44,146 nucleotides of DNA from Saccoglossus kowalevskii (taxonomy: Eukaryota; Hemichordata; Enteropneusta; Harrimaniidae), in the NCBI RefSeq assembly GCF_000003605.2, contig NW_003121911.1, positions 21,154-65,299 on the forward strand. The letters run 5' to 3'. The notes below the pieces were generated by a model. It did no database searches. It was not told the DNA's origin and was given only the letters and a program-made list of their open reading frames with translations. Every line of letters starts with the position of its first letter. Position 1 is the first letter of the stretch. This document shows positions 32,201 through 43,800 of this stretch, one piece after another. A program made the translations under genes and the position numbers.

Positions 32201-32530
32201 AAATTATATATATTATATTTTTAAATCGTTAATTATATTCTCTGTGTTATTTTGGACACAACGACGCATGCATAGAAGTGCTTCGTTGAAATTAGTTTAC
32301 CTTATTTTGAGTTAGCCAAAACATTTAAAAATATGATAAATAATATACAAATCGAATGATTAATATATTGACGCAAAAAATAAGCAGCACTTGTCGCGTA
32401 GTTACCAATTTGTTCAAATCTGGCAATGTAGTTGTTCTTAGTTATAGGTTTGCTTACTTGAAATTCATTTTCTCGGCATCCTCTGCGGTTTGCAGTTGCA
32501 GCTCGCGGCCAACATGGACTCATTATTTAA

Positions 32531-32687
32531 AGCGGGAGGGTCGTCACCTGCGCATGCGCGGGAATTGAGTCCCAAGCGACGATAACAACACAGACTAAAA
32601 ACGCAAAGGGACATGGGTAGACGCTTGTCTGTAAACAATGACACGCTATGGCCATCTGACGCATGCACAGGTGACGAATCCCCCGCT
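32531..32687. mobile_element. TTAA-flanked MITE with ~33-bp TIRs
   Basis: 157 bp between TTAA (32527-32530) and TTAA (32688-32691). Left AGCGGGAGGGTCGTCACCTG-CGCATGCGC; the inverted right end is AGCGGGGGATTCGTCACCTG-TGCATGCGT. Different core from the A-C family but the same TTAA signature and a similar GGG..GTCGTC terminus. Confidence 0.75.
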
Positions 32688-32692
32688 TTAAA

Positions 32693-34800
32693 GCACACCG
32701 GTTGTTATGTAGCGCGCATTCGAATTGTATCTTAACAAATGTATCTCTGATGCTACCTTGTTATTATATATGACCGAAGAGCCATTGTTCGAAACGTCTA
32801 ACTATTCTGAATACTAGTAATTACTTAGGACAACGATTACCAAATATTGTTTATTTTATATCATAATATATTTTACATGCGTTGAGCATGGGTCTTGTTT
32901 CTTCGAGCTCGCAATGCCTATTGGTTAAAGGGGCACCTTCCAGTTAAGCCTAATCTCACAACAAATTTACTTTCTGGATTAAAATAACAATGGATAACAA
33001 AAGATAGATTAACATTGTAAACAACATAGACAATAGTGTCCCATGATTGTTTGGTGCAATCCATGGGATTGAGCGGTTCCCCCTTAAGGTGTTAATCGGC
33101 TTAATTGTATATGCTATGTGTGCTACGCTTGGTAGCATTGGCATAGACATCGTCGAAGTTTACCGAACACCGGATATTCTGCACACTTCGCGTTCTTCGG
33201 AAATTGCGTATTTCTTCGTATTACTAGTCTGGGTGTCAATTCAGGCGAAACCGAACCACTGAAGTTGCGAATATATTCGCAAAACCATTGTTCATTGATT
33301 TGTTAGGGTTTTGTGCAGTCCTTTGACAGAACTTTTGACTTGTTGCCAATGGTTCTATGTTCAAACACAGACTAGTAATACTAGTCTGAGGTTCAAATGA
33401 CTGTATTCTATTGTTGTTTGGTGGAAATCTACTGTGAAAGACTCGAGTCACTCAGAACCAGGTAACCGGTAATCAATCTTCGATTATCTTGTTGATGTTT
33501 CAACAAAATATTAAACACTACGATAAAGACTTTCCGTTTTCGACATTGTGAAATTCTTTGGTTTTTTGAGAGAATAAACCCTGAAAAAAAAAAACTGATT
33601 TTGACAAGATAAATTCAGAAATTTATAGTAAAAATAATTCATAACGAAATGTATTCTCTATGCACCCATAAATCATTTTCATAATTACTGATATTACAAA
33701 AAAAAGATAATTTGCTATATTCTCTATATTGCTGCCTTAATGAATGAAGCTGAATTAAATTACAAACTATGTGTGTTCAACAACTCATGGAGGAAAAAGA
33801 AATATTATTATACTTGGTACAAAGAATACTGTATTTTTATGCATAAAAACGAAAGAATTGCACAGTGTAGAGAACGGAAGGTAAACATTGTCTGCGGGAA
33901 CCGTTGTATCAATTTCTAAAATAATGTTGAGATGTTGTCCACAAACCATACAAAAACAACCCATTAATGACTGAAAAATTACATTAAAAATTGTACATTA
34001 AATCACATTAGTTCAAAACGGCACTGTCTTCGTAATATAGCAATCCTGAAGCTAGATTTGTTTTACATAATTTAATAATATGAACATCCAAATTTAAATG
34101 TTGATCAAGTTCAAGTCCGAGCAATGCGTGATTTGTACCATTTTGAATACGCATATATTTTCAGCAGTTGCTCTGAATTTGGGAAAAGATGAGACACCCA
34201 TGGTGTATTTTGTCTTATTTCCATGCCAACAATTATAAACACTAGCATAAACATGTGTTTCCAAAATTGTTGAAAGGAACGGAAGGGTAGCTATTGTATT
34301 GACACTACACCAGTAGTATGATCGCCGATAAATGCACTAGTGGTGGTATATCAATAAGAGGGTGTACGTATACGTGGCTGAGTATCCCGGATGAAAATTA
34401 TTTGTAGACGTTTTCCGCGGGTCGCCAACAACGGGAAACTAATTGTCTTTACATGATGTTAACAACCAATTGGAGGCTTTATGCCAGGCACGTGCTTCCA
34501 TTCATACTTTCGCACGAACTCAACTTTGATTCGAGCGGTAGGATAATGTCGTAGCACACTGACAGGGAGTTTTCAAAAATCGAAATTATATTTATTTTAT
34601 TTTTCTATGAACTAAAATGGGACACTGAGGTAAAACGAAGTCTTTACCTTATGTGTTCTCAGTGTAGTGTATGCTAAACAAAACATTCCATTACTGTGGC
34701 CTCTTAAATCGGACGGCAGTGTTTGCGGATATGGCGCCTTCTAGCAATTACTCAACATCGTCTTTCGGGAGAGCTTTGTAGAAAATGCTTGGCGGATGGG
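32693..34800. other. Intergenic DNA, no gene seen
   Basis: AT-rich. It contains a near-perfect palindrome CAGACTAGTA-A-TACTAGTCTG (33368-33388). The words around 33345-33360 and 33390-33450 (CCAATGGTTCT, GTTCAAATGACT, CTCAGAAC) recur loosely at about 30070-30130, suggesting an old shared repeat. Confidence 0.4.
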
Positions 34801-34870
34801 CATTTTTGACAGCCTTTTTAATGATAATTACTTCTAGTTTGCATATCCTCGGGGGGCGGACATCCGGGCA

Positions 34871-34903
34871 TTTTCACCGCCTGGCAACCCGCGGCGGTGA
34901 AAA
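34871..34903. repeat. Perfect 11-bp hairpin
   Basis: TTTTCACCGCC (34871-34881), 11-nt loop, GGCGGTGAAAA (34893-34903). The loop plus right arm contain CCGCGGGTTGCCA on the minus strand. A related CCGCGGGTCGCCA sits at about 34417-34429, so these may be the two ends of a ~0.5 kb element. Confidence 0.5.
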
Positions 34904-35074
34904 CAAAAGCCCAAAACTCACAGAAAACGGTACTTTGGGGTGATTGTTGAGACTCCTCTGAACAGTGCAACAAGATTAGCCCTACGTGTGTAACATATAT
35001 AAATTTAGTTGTTCGGGATGACTTCAAAGTTGAGTTTGTGTTGTTTTCTCGAATTTTCACCGGTTCGACCAGGG

Positions 35075-35170
35075 TTCCACAGCAGCGCGCACAGAGCCCA
35101 TAGAAATGCATGTACAGTGGTGCGCGTCTTAGCAACGTGGAACGTCTGTGACGTAGCTCCGCCCCCGAGG
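35075..35170. promoter_or_regulatory. GC/CpG-rich promoter-like patch
   Basis: A short cluster of CAGCGCGCACAG, GGTGCGCGTC (NRF1-like), TTAGCAACG (half X-box-like), TGACGTAG (CRE-like) and CTCCGCCCCC (GC box) in otherwise AT-rich DNA. No adjacent gene is evident, so it may equally be a repeat. Confidence 0.25.
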
Positions 35171-35999
35171 ATATTCTTAGTTTTTACAGAACCTGCTTCC
35201 ACTTCATGAACAAGAGAATGTTTCGATTTTGTGTTGCACAGCCGAGTTATTGTGTAGTTGTGTGCAGCAAACAAGGAACTATATTTTATAAAAGGCTTAC
35301 ACGCATATTTCCGTTCTTTAGCTGACTGAAAAGGGGTAGAGATTCCTATTATTCAAAGACGAAGGATGATCCTCCATGGGTTCATATTTATCTTTCCAGT
35401 TTGAATACAGACATTTTCCATCGCAATATTACCAATAATTCAAGATACTAGTAGACGCCATTCTTTGAGTCAACTGTTCCTTTGTAGGGTCCCCACCAAC
35501 CACTTCTTTTTATTTCGTCATTTTTTACAATAGTCGAGTTTATCATATTGTTTAAACATTGGGACGAAATGAAATTGTTCCGATGTCAACCCATGCCCAT
35601 GCTATGCTGGACATATGTGCGAATATTCCGATCCATGACTGGCATCGTGCGTAAATTACGGGCCAAATTAATTATGATGGGTTATATAACGACATAGCGC
35701 TGCCAGTGTCAGTGTAAAGAAAATATGTTTGCTAATACTGAACACATGTCCCTAAAATAAACTGCTGAAATTGAATTAAAGAAAATCAGAAAATGTGAAT
35801 TAATTATTAATTTAATTTAAGTTAATAATATATATTAATGGTTGAAAATAAATGTTTCTGAACGTTGTCAGGTCATGTAATTTTGTTTATAGCCGGCTTT
35901 ATTTTCCATTTATAGAAATATCGGTTCTTTTGCGCACCGCGACGGCGACTACCTAGGCTACCGAAGATATTGAGTTGAACTATTGCACTCCTATACTCG

Positions 36000-36490
36000 T
36001 CAAATCTCCACAGACGCGCCGCACAATGTGTTCGATTTTCGTTTAAGCATTGTATATGTCGTATGGGACCAGAGGTACATTACTTGGGGTTTGCAACGCG
36101 CATAGTACTGTATGGTGACATCATGTCAAGATCCCATTCAAGTCTCATCTCGTAGATAGCGAGACTGATGCTACGACCTTCAAACATGAAATAGGCGGTT
36201 TGTATTACATGTATTACCACATTCATAGTGAAAAAAAATAATACATCGAAAATGTACAGAAAATAAAGTTATCGTAATCCGTCATATCGTGAGCAGCTAT
36301 TTTGGTCCACCTGGACGTTCCAGTATCCTAGTTACCTCGGGCATGCGCATTCGCATTTTTCGGAGTTGGAATGCTTATGCGAGAGCGGGATTGAAACGGG
36401 ATCTTGGTATCATGTCACCGTAGTTGCAAACCCCAAGTAATGTACCTCTGATGGGGCCCATATTGAACTTGTCGTGGCGCGACGACTTTG
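36000..36490. repeat. Long foldback (inverted repeat) with MITE-like outer ends
   Basis: The left arm around 36060-36145 (CCAGAGGTACATTACTTGGG then GTTTGCAAC, GGTGACATCATG, AAGATCCC) is inverted at about 36400-36465 (GGGATCTTGGTATCATGTCA, GTTGCAAACCCCAAGTAATG). The outer part of each arm carries TATGGGACC/GGGGCCCATA and GTCGT words related to the TTAA MITE core. A diverged MITE relative is at 36010-36068. Confidence 0.6.
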
Positions 36491-37616
36491 CTGACTTGAT
36501 GCATGACCTAAGGTGTTTGTCGAAGTGAAGATGGTTACTATGTTCCAGTAGCAAACAAGTTAGGGGTTCCATAGAATGAGTGGCAGACCACTCAGTAAGG
36601 AGTACTTTCTGCCCCTTCAGCGGCATTCGTAGTAGTCAGTAAGGTCTCGAGCCCGTTCGCTGTTCCTGCCATCGGTGAACGTAAACAATACTAGTTTTCT
36701 TGATGTAAAGGGCACCGATGTTCTTTTGGAGGCACCTTTAAAATAATGTCATACACGGTGGTATTTTCTTTCTAAATAAAATACTAAATAATGATAGAAT
36801 CGGATGGCAACAATCGTCATTACATGTTCCTATACTACACTGTATTACGACAGGTATTTCGTAAAGTTACTTTACGTGAACGGCGTCTTGAGGGACGAAA
36901 AAGCCCGAAGAACAGACCAAATAGTTGTTGTTGTTGAAATCAACACCTGAGTTATTCGAAATTGGCCCGCATATAAATTTGCCTTTGATTGCCAGAATCA
37001 TGATCACACTTAATAATATTAATATAAATGTGGTTACGCTCAGGCTGGTGACCATTAATTAGTATTGCCAAACGTCTTAGTCTTAATGTTAGGCCAACAA
37101 AACCCGTTTCTGGGACAAAAAAAAAAAAAAAAAAAAAAACACGATGCGACATATCGATATATCGAGAATTGGGTTCTACGCATACATGAACAAGATATTG
37201 CCCCTACCAACGGCAGGCACATTTCTACTCTTCTTTCTAGTTCAAATAAAAATAAAAGAAACGTATATAAATTTGAACGAAAATCATTACCATGTGCTTG
37301 CATGTGTTTAGGAACGTAATTTTTATGAAGACTTAAATGTAATTCGCTTTATTTTGAAAACAACCTTTTGTCATAGTATTATATTGTGTATTTTATTTTT
37401 TCATAGTTATGTTTTGTTTAAGATGGTACTAACATGACACGAATGCTTAGATTTATGTGAGTGCAAGTTTAAGAAAAACCAACTTGTTTCAAGTAAAAAA
37501 CTGAACACCCTAAAGTATATACACCACGCTTATCAAATAATAAACAAATGCATAAAAGATATGAATGTAAACTTTGAAACCTTTGTGAATGCACAAGAAC
37601 ATCGACGTTCGCTTTC
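36491..37616. other. Intergenic DNA, no gene seen
   Basis: Contains a ~23-nt A tract at 37117-37139. No coding or RNA feature recognised. Confidence 0.4.
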
Positions 37617-37713
37617 CTGGGGTATTTGAAACTAAAAATTGGCATTCCAGTGCAGCAGCCAATCAGCGACGGTCTTACACTTAGATGATAATTTCGGTTT
37701 CAAATACCCCGGC
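37617..37713. mobile_element. Short foldback/MITE with GGGGTATTTGAAAC ends
   Basis: CCTGGGGTATTTGAAACTAA at the left, its inverse GGTTTCAAATACCCCGG at the right, about 97 bp. The same right-end sequence (TTTTGGTTTCAAATACCCCA) occurs alone at about 3703-3722 in RAB28 intron 1. Confidence 0.55.
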
Positions 37714-38993
37714 TTAGTGTTCTAGGTTCTTCGTGTAATTAGGTGTTCGTATGCAAGGGATCTTTCCACACAAAAAAGACGAATTCGGCCGAATTTTGTT
37801 ATCGGTTGGCTTTATATAACCCCATCGGACCGTATTTTTGTGAAAGATTGTTTTTTTTGTCCTGATTTGTAGGAATCTGAAAAACGCGTTTCACAACTTG
37901 TCTCTTATTTAGTTTCATGCGTCATTCAAGATGGCGGCCCCCATATAGTAAATATCGCATTTATTTTATCATATCAGGTGTGCGCCAGCTGACTGTGATA
38001 TTAGTGATCCCGAATTGAAACACCGACTGCACACAGGTGTGTAGTTCAAACAAATGTTCGTTGATCTTCTTTACCCCTGAAATAAAATAAAATGCCAATT
38101 CAAGCACTCGATCTTCAAAATTTCTATTAATTCCATAAAAAACAAAAGTATTATTTCCATAGTTTTACAACTGTGAGTGTTACGGTGTTCAGTGAGTGTC
38201 TGTCATTGGCACGGCCCTTTGTATGCCGTTTGGTGGCGCAGTTTCACCTCGGGAGAAGTCGGAAGATCGGAAACAGTCGAATTCGGAATTATTTTTTCGA
38301 AGATGATTAATTTTTAATTTTGTTTTCCCATTTGATTGCAACAAGAATGTATTGTTGGGCATTTCACAACCACTGTAAAGTATATTTTGCATGTGTGGTG
38401 CACGTCGCATCGGGATCTATACTAACACTGCGCCGTCAACATACAGGTATCAACGTGTTCAAAAACTGAACAAAGTATAAACCTTATTATCAATGCCGGT
38501 TCACCAGAAATTACGTCTGTTATTTAAACATGGGGCACATATCACCTAAATGATTGGGACGCAACAAACAACAGAGCATACACTATCGATCTCACATTCT
38601 TTGGAGAACCGTTCGACGTTTGACAGATGTAAGACCGCAAGCTTGAATGTAACAAATGACCTAATCAATATTATCGACTGCGTTATAGGGATGCCATTAG
38701 TAAATGTCCAACAGCTCTCGCTATGTATCGAATACTATAAACACATGCAATGAACATATATTTCACGTTCGTTTATGGGACTTGGGGTCAGTTCAATTTA
38801 TTCATAGGTCTATGGATAAACTTTGCTATTTAACACATTGCCTTTGCTAACCCACATCAATTCGCTGATCTGAATTATAGCCGACAACTAGGGACTACGT
38901 ACTGGCGGGTATTTAGGATAGAAGTCGGCAGAATATTAATAGTCGTTCTCGGATCTGACTAAAATTAATACACTCTTTCTATACATGTATATC
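37714..38993. other. Intergenic DNA, no gene seen
   Basis: No supported gene. A YY1-like CAAGATGGCGGCC word occurs at about 37928-37940, but the frame from its ATG stops after five codons. Confidence 0.4.
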
Positions 38994-39198
38994 GCGCCCT
39001 CTGGTGACGGACACTTCTGTGACATCAAAATGACGTAAATGGGTGAATATAATGTCGTTCAACTCGACAACTGTGTTTGGTTGTGCAGTCGTTCGTCATT
39101 TAGAATATAGTAAAATCTCTCAAAAACATAATCTGCATTAATGAACGACCATTTTGTCACCATTTACGTGATAGGTGTGATTCGGCACTAGAGGGCGC
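38994..39198. mobile_element. GCGCCCTCT-family MITE, copy 2
   Basis: 205 bp between GCGCCCTCT (38994-39002) and AGAGGGCGC (39190-39198). The TIR may extend outward (TACATGTATAT against the inverse of TTTATAGAAAATATGTA). The left half is the reverse complement of copy 1 (TGACGTAAATGGGTGAATAT, AATGTCGTTCAA). Confidence 0.65.
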
Positions 39199-39316
39199 AA
39201 TTTATAGAAAATATGTATTAAGTGTCATTCGTGGGAACATCTGACATCAAGTTTGGTAGAGATGTATGATTCAAAGGTCAAACTATTATGATTATAGGCC
39301 ATTTCTTCATCAAAAA

Positions 39317-39596
39317 GTTACCCGTGCAAATCCCACTCTCGCTTTGAGCACGACACCCCGAGAGTTACCCGTGCAAATCCCACTCTCGTTGTGAGCATGA
39401 TACTCCGAGAGTTACCCGTGCAAATCCCACTCTCGTTGTGAGCATGATACTCCGAGAGTTACCCGTACAAATTCCACTCTCGTTTTGAGCATGACACCCA
39501 GAGTTACCCGCGCAAATCCTACTTTCGTTTTGAGCATGACACCCGAGAGTTACCTGTACAAATCCCACTCTTGTTTTGAACATGACACTCCGAAAG
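39317..39596. repeat. 47-bp tandem repeat, six copies
   Basis: GTTACCCGTGCAAATCCCAC then TCTCGTTTTGAGCATGACAC and CCGAGA, starting at 39317, 39364, 39411, 39458, 39503 and 39549. Each unit has the octamer-like ATGCAAAT-related word GTGCAAAT. Confidence 0.9.
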
Positions 39597-41020
39597 TTTA
39601 TGGTAAATCCAGAAAATCTGATGAATATATTTAAGGTGCTTTTTCAAACATTACCACAGTGTATAACTTTCATTCATGAATTAGAATTAGAATACTGAAT
39701 CGAACTAACTCAAGTATTAACATTTATTTATAATCTCAAACTACGGCATATTCCGATATCCACCGCAGAGGGCTCGTTTCATATTACCTTTCCATGCACC
39801 TTATGTTTCGGTTTGGAATTTCGCATGTGAATTCATTTAATCCAACGAGTAATTAGTATATCGGATGGGTATTGTCCTTGAGCGTTAACGAATCGATATC
39901 GCCATCAAGTGACCGACGGCCCACCTATTAACATGACAGATGGCTGTCATCGATCAGGCGGACTCTTACAGAACCCCTATGTGGTTAGGTAGAGTCGTCA
40001 ATCCGCTGGCGTAGCTAGCGGAATACAACTAACGCGAAAAGTGATTTCATTTATAACTATCATTACTTACTTTTTTACAGCCAAAACAGCATAGTAATTA
40101 TGAGGGTCATTTCAAAGAACATCAAGTAACTTGCCGGTTTCTTATCCATATAAATTGGCTTGTAATAAAAAAAAAACACCCAAGTATGCGTAAACATCGC
40201 AGAGTCGTAAGGGACCGTTGATAATTACGCCAAGGTTCCCCATTCCCTGATTTAGATCCCGTTCACGTGATCCTGATTTGACCTCTGATCAGGTCATGCG
40301 ATTCCCAGTCAGCTGATTTGCAAAAAAATCAAATGATTAACCATTAGATGAAGGTTAATTGAAATTGTTTCTCCGGGGCTTCTTGGCATGCAAATCCTTG
40401 AATCATTACGCAAACGCTGTTACAATTTTGTTCATTCTAGGAATACCAATTCATTCCTATTGCTTAGTCTATCCAAATGATAATTTGCATATAGTAACCG
40501 GATTGTATCGAACGTAATACTGCAAATTACTGATACTGTATTGGTTACATTTACCACCTGCTACCGCTTAGTAAGAATACACAAGTTGTCACTTTATATA
40601 CGCCCCTCAACTGGACGCGACTTCTGGGTACGAATAGCAGATATGTAAAAGTTTATAGCATCCATTGATGTGAAATTCGAAGACTATTAATGCTGTTTAC
40701 AACGAGGATAACATCTGGAATGCTAAATCAAGGTATTAGGCAGGATTCTATCGACATGTACATTGGAATTTGCGATAAAGTACGAGGTGAACTCATGAAT
40801 GAAATAAGCAACCAAACAAAGTGTGATTTATATCGCTGGTATATATCAAAAGTTTAATGTTATAGTGAATTATATTTTTTTTACTATCTGTCAGTCACAA
40901 TTATACAGAAACAACACCGAATACATTAGTGTGTCACTATTAATCAGGTTCAACACAGAAACACGTACGACATCATAGATTTGCCCAGGTTTCAATATTA
41001 TATATGAATAACTTTTTATA
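39597..41020. other. Intergenic DNA, no gene seen
   Basis: No feature supported. Moderately AT-rich, with several short palindromic words but no clear element ends. Confidence 0.4.
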
Positions 41021-41184
41021 TTGGAAGATTCGAAATTCCGGTATGCTGTCAAGTCATTTGATTGGAAGATTCGAAATTCCGGTATGCTGTCAAGTCATTT
41101 GTTTGGAAGATTCGAAATTCCGGTATGCTGTCAAGTCATTTGTTTGGACGATTCGAAATTCCGGTATGCTGTCAAGGCATTTGT
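41021..41184. repeat. 41-bp tandem repeat, four copies
   Basis: Unit TTGGAAGATTCGAAATTCCG then GTATGCTGTCAAGTCATTTG, starting at 41021, 41062, 41103 and 41144. Copies are almost identical, so the array is recent. The centre GGAAGATTCGAAATTCC is a near-palindrome. Confidence 0.93.
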
Positions 41185-42329
41185 TTTAGTTCTCACGTGT
41201 CTGATTGGGTTGATGTGATGTTGGGCGTGTGTGGGAGTGGGCTCTATGAATTGTTACTTTCTGGCTTAGACAACCTTCCATGAAACGCAAGTCTCAGAAA
41301 TATCTATAAATAACATGGACTAGACAATAGGGGAAGTCATAACGTAACTCTGGATTTCATTAACTTGGCTTTGCAGATTTACATAATAATACATCGGTAG
41401 ATAATATCATTCTCGGACAACCTATTTTCGTTGTCCGTTTTTAGTATTCGACACAAACTGACCCAGGTTTAGCAGGTTTAATATGTCACACTAGACAAAC
41501 TAGACGTCTTTTTGGTATAACATACTGAACATTGTTTTGCGACATTGTTCTAATACGTACGTTAAGCCGGTAAGTGTCTACTCCCTATGTGAATGACATC
41601 ATAGACGTGCTCGGATAGGATATATAATAATAGGATATATAATAGGATATATGGGTGAAATATCGACTATTAATTAACCTAACGGCTTGTATCGTCTATC
41701 ATTCAATTTATAGCTACTCGAATGAAAGTAATTAACGATCAAGGAGCAAATACTATATTACTTCGCCCTCGCTTGGTTGTTCAGCGGGTCCATTTTTAGA
41801 CTTATGGGGAGGGCGCGACATTACTAAAATTCAATCCAAGAATATTACAATTTGTAATAAAATTTCAGTTTTATATATGCTGTGTTTGATATATAATTAA
41901 ATAACTTCGACGAGGTTTATAATTTTCAAAACTGCTGAGATAAAAAGCTTTTTTGAAAAGTTCTCGAAAAAGTCATTAAACATCTGCATACTTAAAGTAA
42001 ATACAGGACCAATTCCAATTTCCATTCATTCAGCCATATTCTACACATTGAGTCCATTAGTTTGATATATTGATATATATTTGGTTATTTTAGTGCTTTA
42101 AATCGTTTTTCTATCAGTTAAATAAACACATTATATACGATTTTGTTCAAATTATGCAAAATAGGGACGGAGCATCCCACAAATGGTGAATATTGCCATC
42201 TTTTGTCTTGTTCAGCACAAAAAATAGTCCTAAAATTGTGGGTCTAGGAGAATTGAGCGTGTAAGTGTATGTGTGTGTCGGGGTGCATGGTCGGTCTAAT
42301 GTGAATACAGTAAGCAGTAAACAACGTTC
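41185..42329. other. Intergenic DNA, no gene seen
   Basis: AT-rich. A GGATATATAATA motif is repeated around 41617-41650. No coding or RNA gene recognised. Confidence 0.4.
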
Positions 42330-42337
42330 GTCTGAAT

Positions 42338-42542
42338 CAGTGGCGGATCCAGAGGGGGGGGGGCAAGGGGGCCGTGTCACATACATACATACATACATAC
42401 ATACATACATACCCAACCCACCCACCCCAAACGCATGACGATTCGTATCATCTGGATTAGGCATAGCTTCTCTGCGATTCACGGTCCGTATATCTTAAGC
42501 GTAGCTTGGACCCCCCAATACATTTTGCTGGATCCGCCACTG
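42338..42542. mobile_element. hAT-like MITE with perfect TSD
   Basis: 205-bp element with perfect 15-bp TIRs CAGTGGCGGATCCAG / CTGGATCCGCCACTG, flanked by the 8-bp direct repeat GTCTGAAT (42330-42337 and 42543-42550). The CAGTGGCGGATC terminus and 8-bp duplication are typical of hAT-superfamily elements. Non-autonomous. Inside are a G tract and a CATA microsatellite (about 42381-42412). Confidence 0.92.
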
Positions 42543-42550
42543 GTCTGAAT

Positions 42551-43689
42551 ACCATTGCATCGATTAGAAATTACCTCACTACTCAATACCAAACACACGT
42601 TTGAATCCAAGGACAATCTTCCTCAGTGTTTCATCTTTCTCCTTACAACACGGAAAAGTGAGGTCGTCTGAATATATTTGAATGACTTCATCGTTAAAAT
42701 ACATTATAATCTCATTCATGATTGACGTCTATCGAACTTTCCTTTCTGTCATGGTTTCTTTTACGCCATCTATTGCCAAGGTATGTATATGCCAATGATG
42801 CGTCTCTAAATGCACTTTTGATATAAAACACACGGAAGAATCTCTGCATATTACATAAATAGACCCCAGCCCAATTTACAGGATTACGCCACTCAGTGTC
42901 ATTATACCCAAAGTGCATAGCTACCTATGAGAAGAACAGCAACGAGGCAATGTGCTCAATCGATTAACTTCGTAATCACTCTAACAATTTAGCAATTACT
43001 TCACGCCTATCTCATTTTAGAACTGAACTTCCTCGGAAGTCAGAAAAAAACAAACGTTAATTGGACTCGTCGTACGGCAACATAGTCGTTCTCGGGTCAT
43101 AGGTAAGTACACGTGGGAGACATGAGATGCACAGCCCCTGCAATTACTGTTTCTGTGCGAATGAGGTCAAATTAGCCGGACGTAATTAAGACCAATGCCA
43201 CTGAAATACTTATAAGCTAGTGGCGACAGTCAAAGTAATGACTGCGCGACCCGAGACTACTTTCAATACAGGCGTATTCCCAATGTGTGGTGTAATCCCA
43301 AGTGCCGAAATGCCGGTTAAAGGTCACGATTTTGGTTTTCCGTCATTTACGATGTGTGCGGGCATTATATGCTATTATTGATGTGAGCTTGATTGAACAG
43401 GTATGGTAACTTTCAGGTAATTCGTTCGAAGTCAAGCAAACCTATACTTCTGCCAATTTACCTCAAAGCCGAATGCCATTGCTAGTCAAAATCAACAATA
43501 TCAATCACAACCCTCAAGGTGTACCTTATTTCAGCTGAATTTGTCGATATCCAACCGATATTTTCTCAACCTACTATATTTATTTCTGAAAAGAAATGGT
43601 TAAAAAATGCCAGCTCAGCTGTGTATGTGATTTCTCTATGACCCTATAATTAAGAAATTACTGACAAATTATATGTAGATTTATCAAGC
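42551..43689. other. Intergenic DNA, no gene seen
   Basis: No supported gene or element. Confidence 0.4.
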
Positions 43690-43800
43690 TGAAGCGCGTG
43701 ATCGAATTCCGTGTAAACAAACAATGTATTTTACACGCGTTGTATGCGTCGTATGGGACCCATATCAAACATGACGCGCTGAGACAAGCACCTTCCTTTA
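43690..43800 (-). mobile_element. TTAA-type MITE relative, copy D (degraded)
   Basis: GAAGCGCGTGATCGAATTCC, ACAAACAATGTATTTTACAC and TATGGGACCCATATC follow the order of copy C, but the termini are mutated and no clean TTAA pair is left. Confidence 0.55.

Noticed and set aside
33047-33262. 71-codon plus-strand frame with hydrophobic segments (VLIGLIVYAMCATLGSIGI)
   Set aside because: Short, no homology recognised, no splice or promoter context; lengths like this are expected by chance across 14 kb.
37117-37139. Poly(A) tract as a sign of a retrotransposed SINE or processed pseudogene
   Set aside because: No target-site duplication, A/B box promoter or coding remnant recognised upstream; treated as a simple A tract.
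37928-37940. YY1-like CAAGATGGCGGCC as the start of another gene
   Set aside because: The frame from the ATG terminates after five codons and no downstream exon is recognisable.
39365-39583. Minus-strand frame with VGFVQVTLG/GNSG-like repeats
   Set aside because: Produced by the 47-bp tandem repeat; no homology and no independent start context.
41004-41283. Three overlapping plus-strand frames with IRNSGMLSSH / KFRYAVKSF repeats
   Set aside because: Three frames of the same 41-bp tandem array; open only because the unit lacks stops.
41763-41822. CGCCCTC..GAGGGCG inverted words ~60 bp apart as another GCGCCCTCT-family copy
   Set aside because: Only the short terminal words match and the interior is unrelated; too little to support an element.
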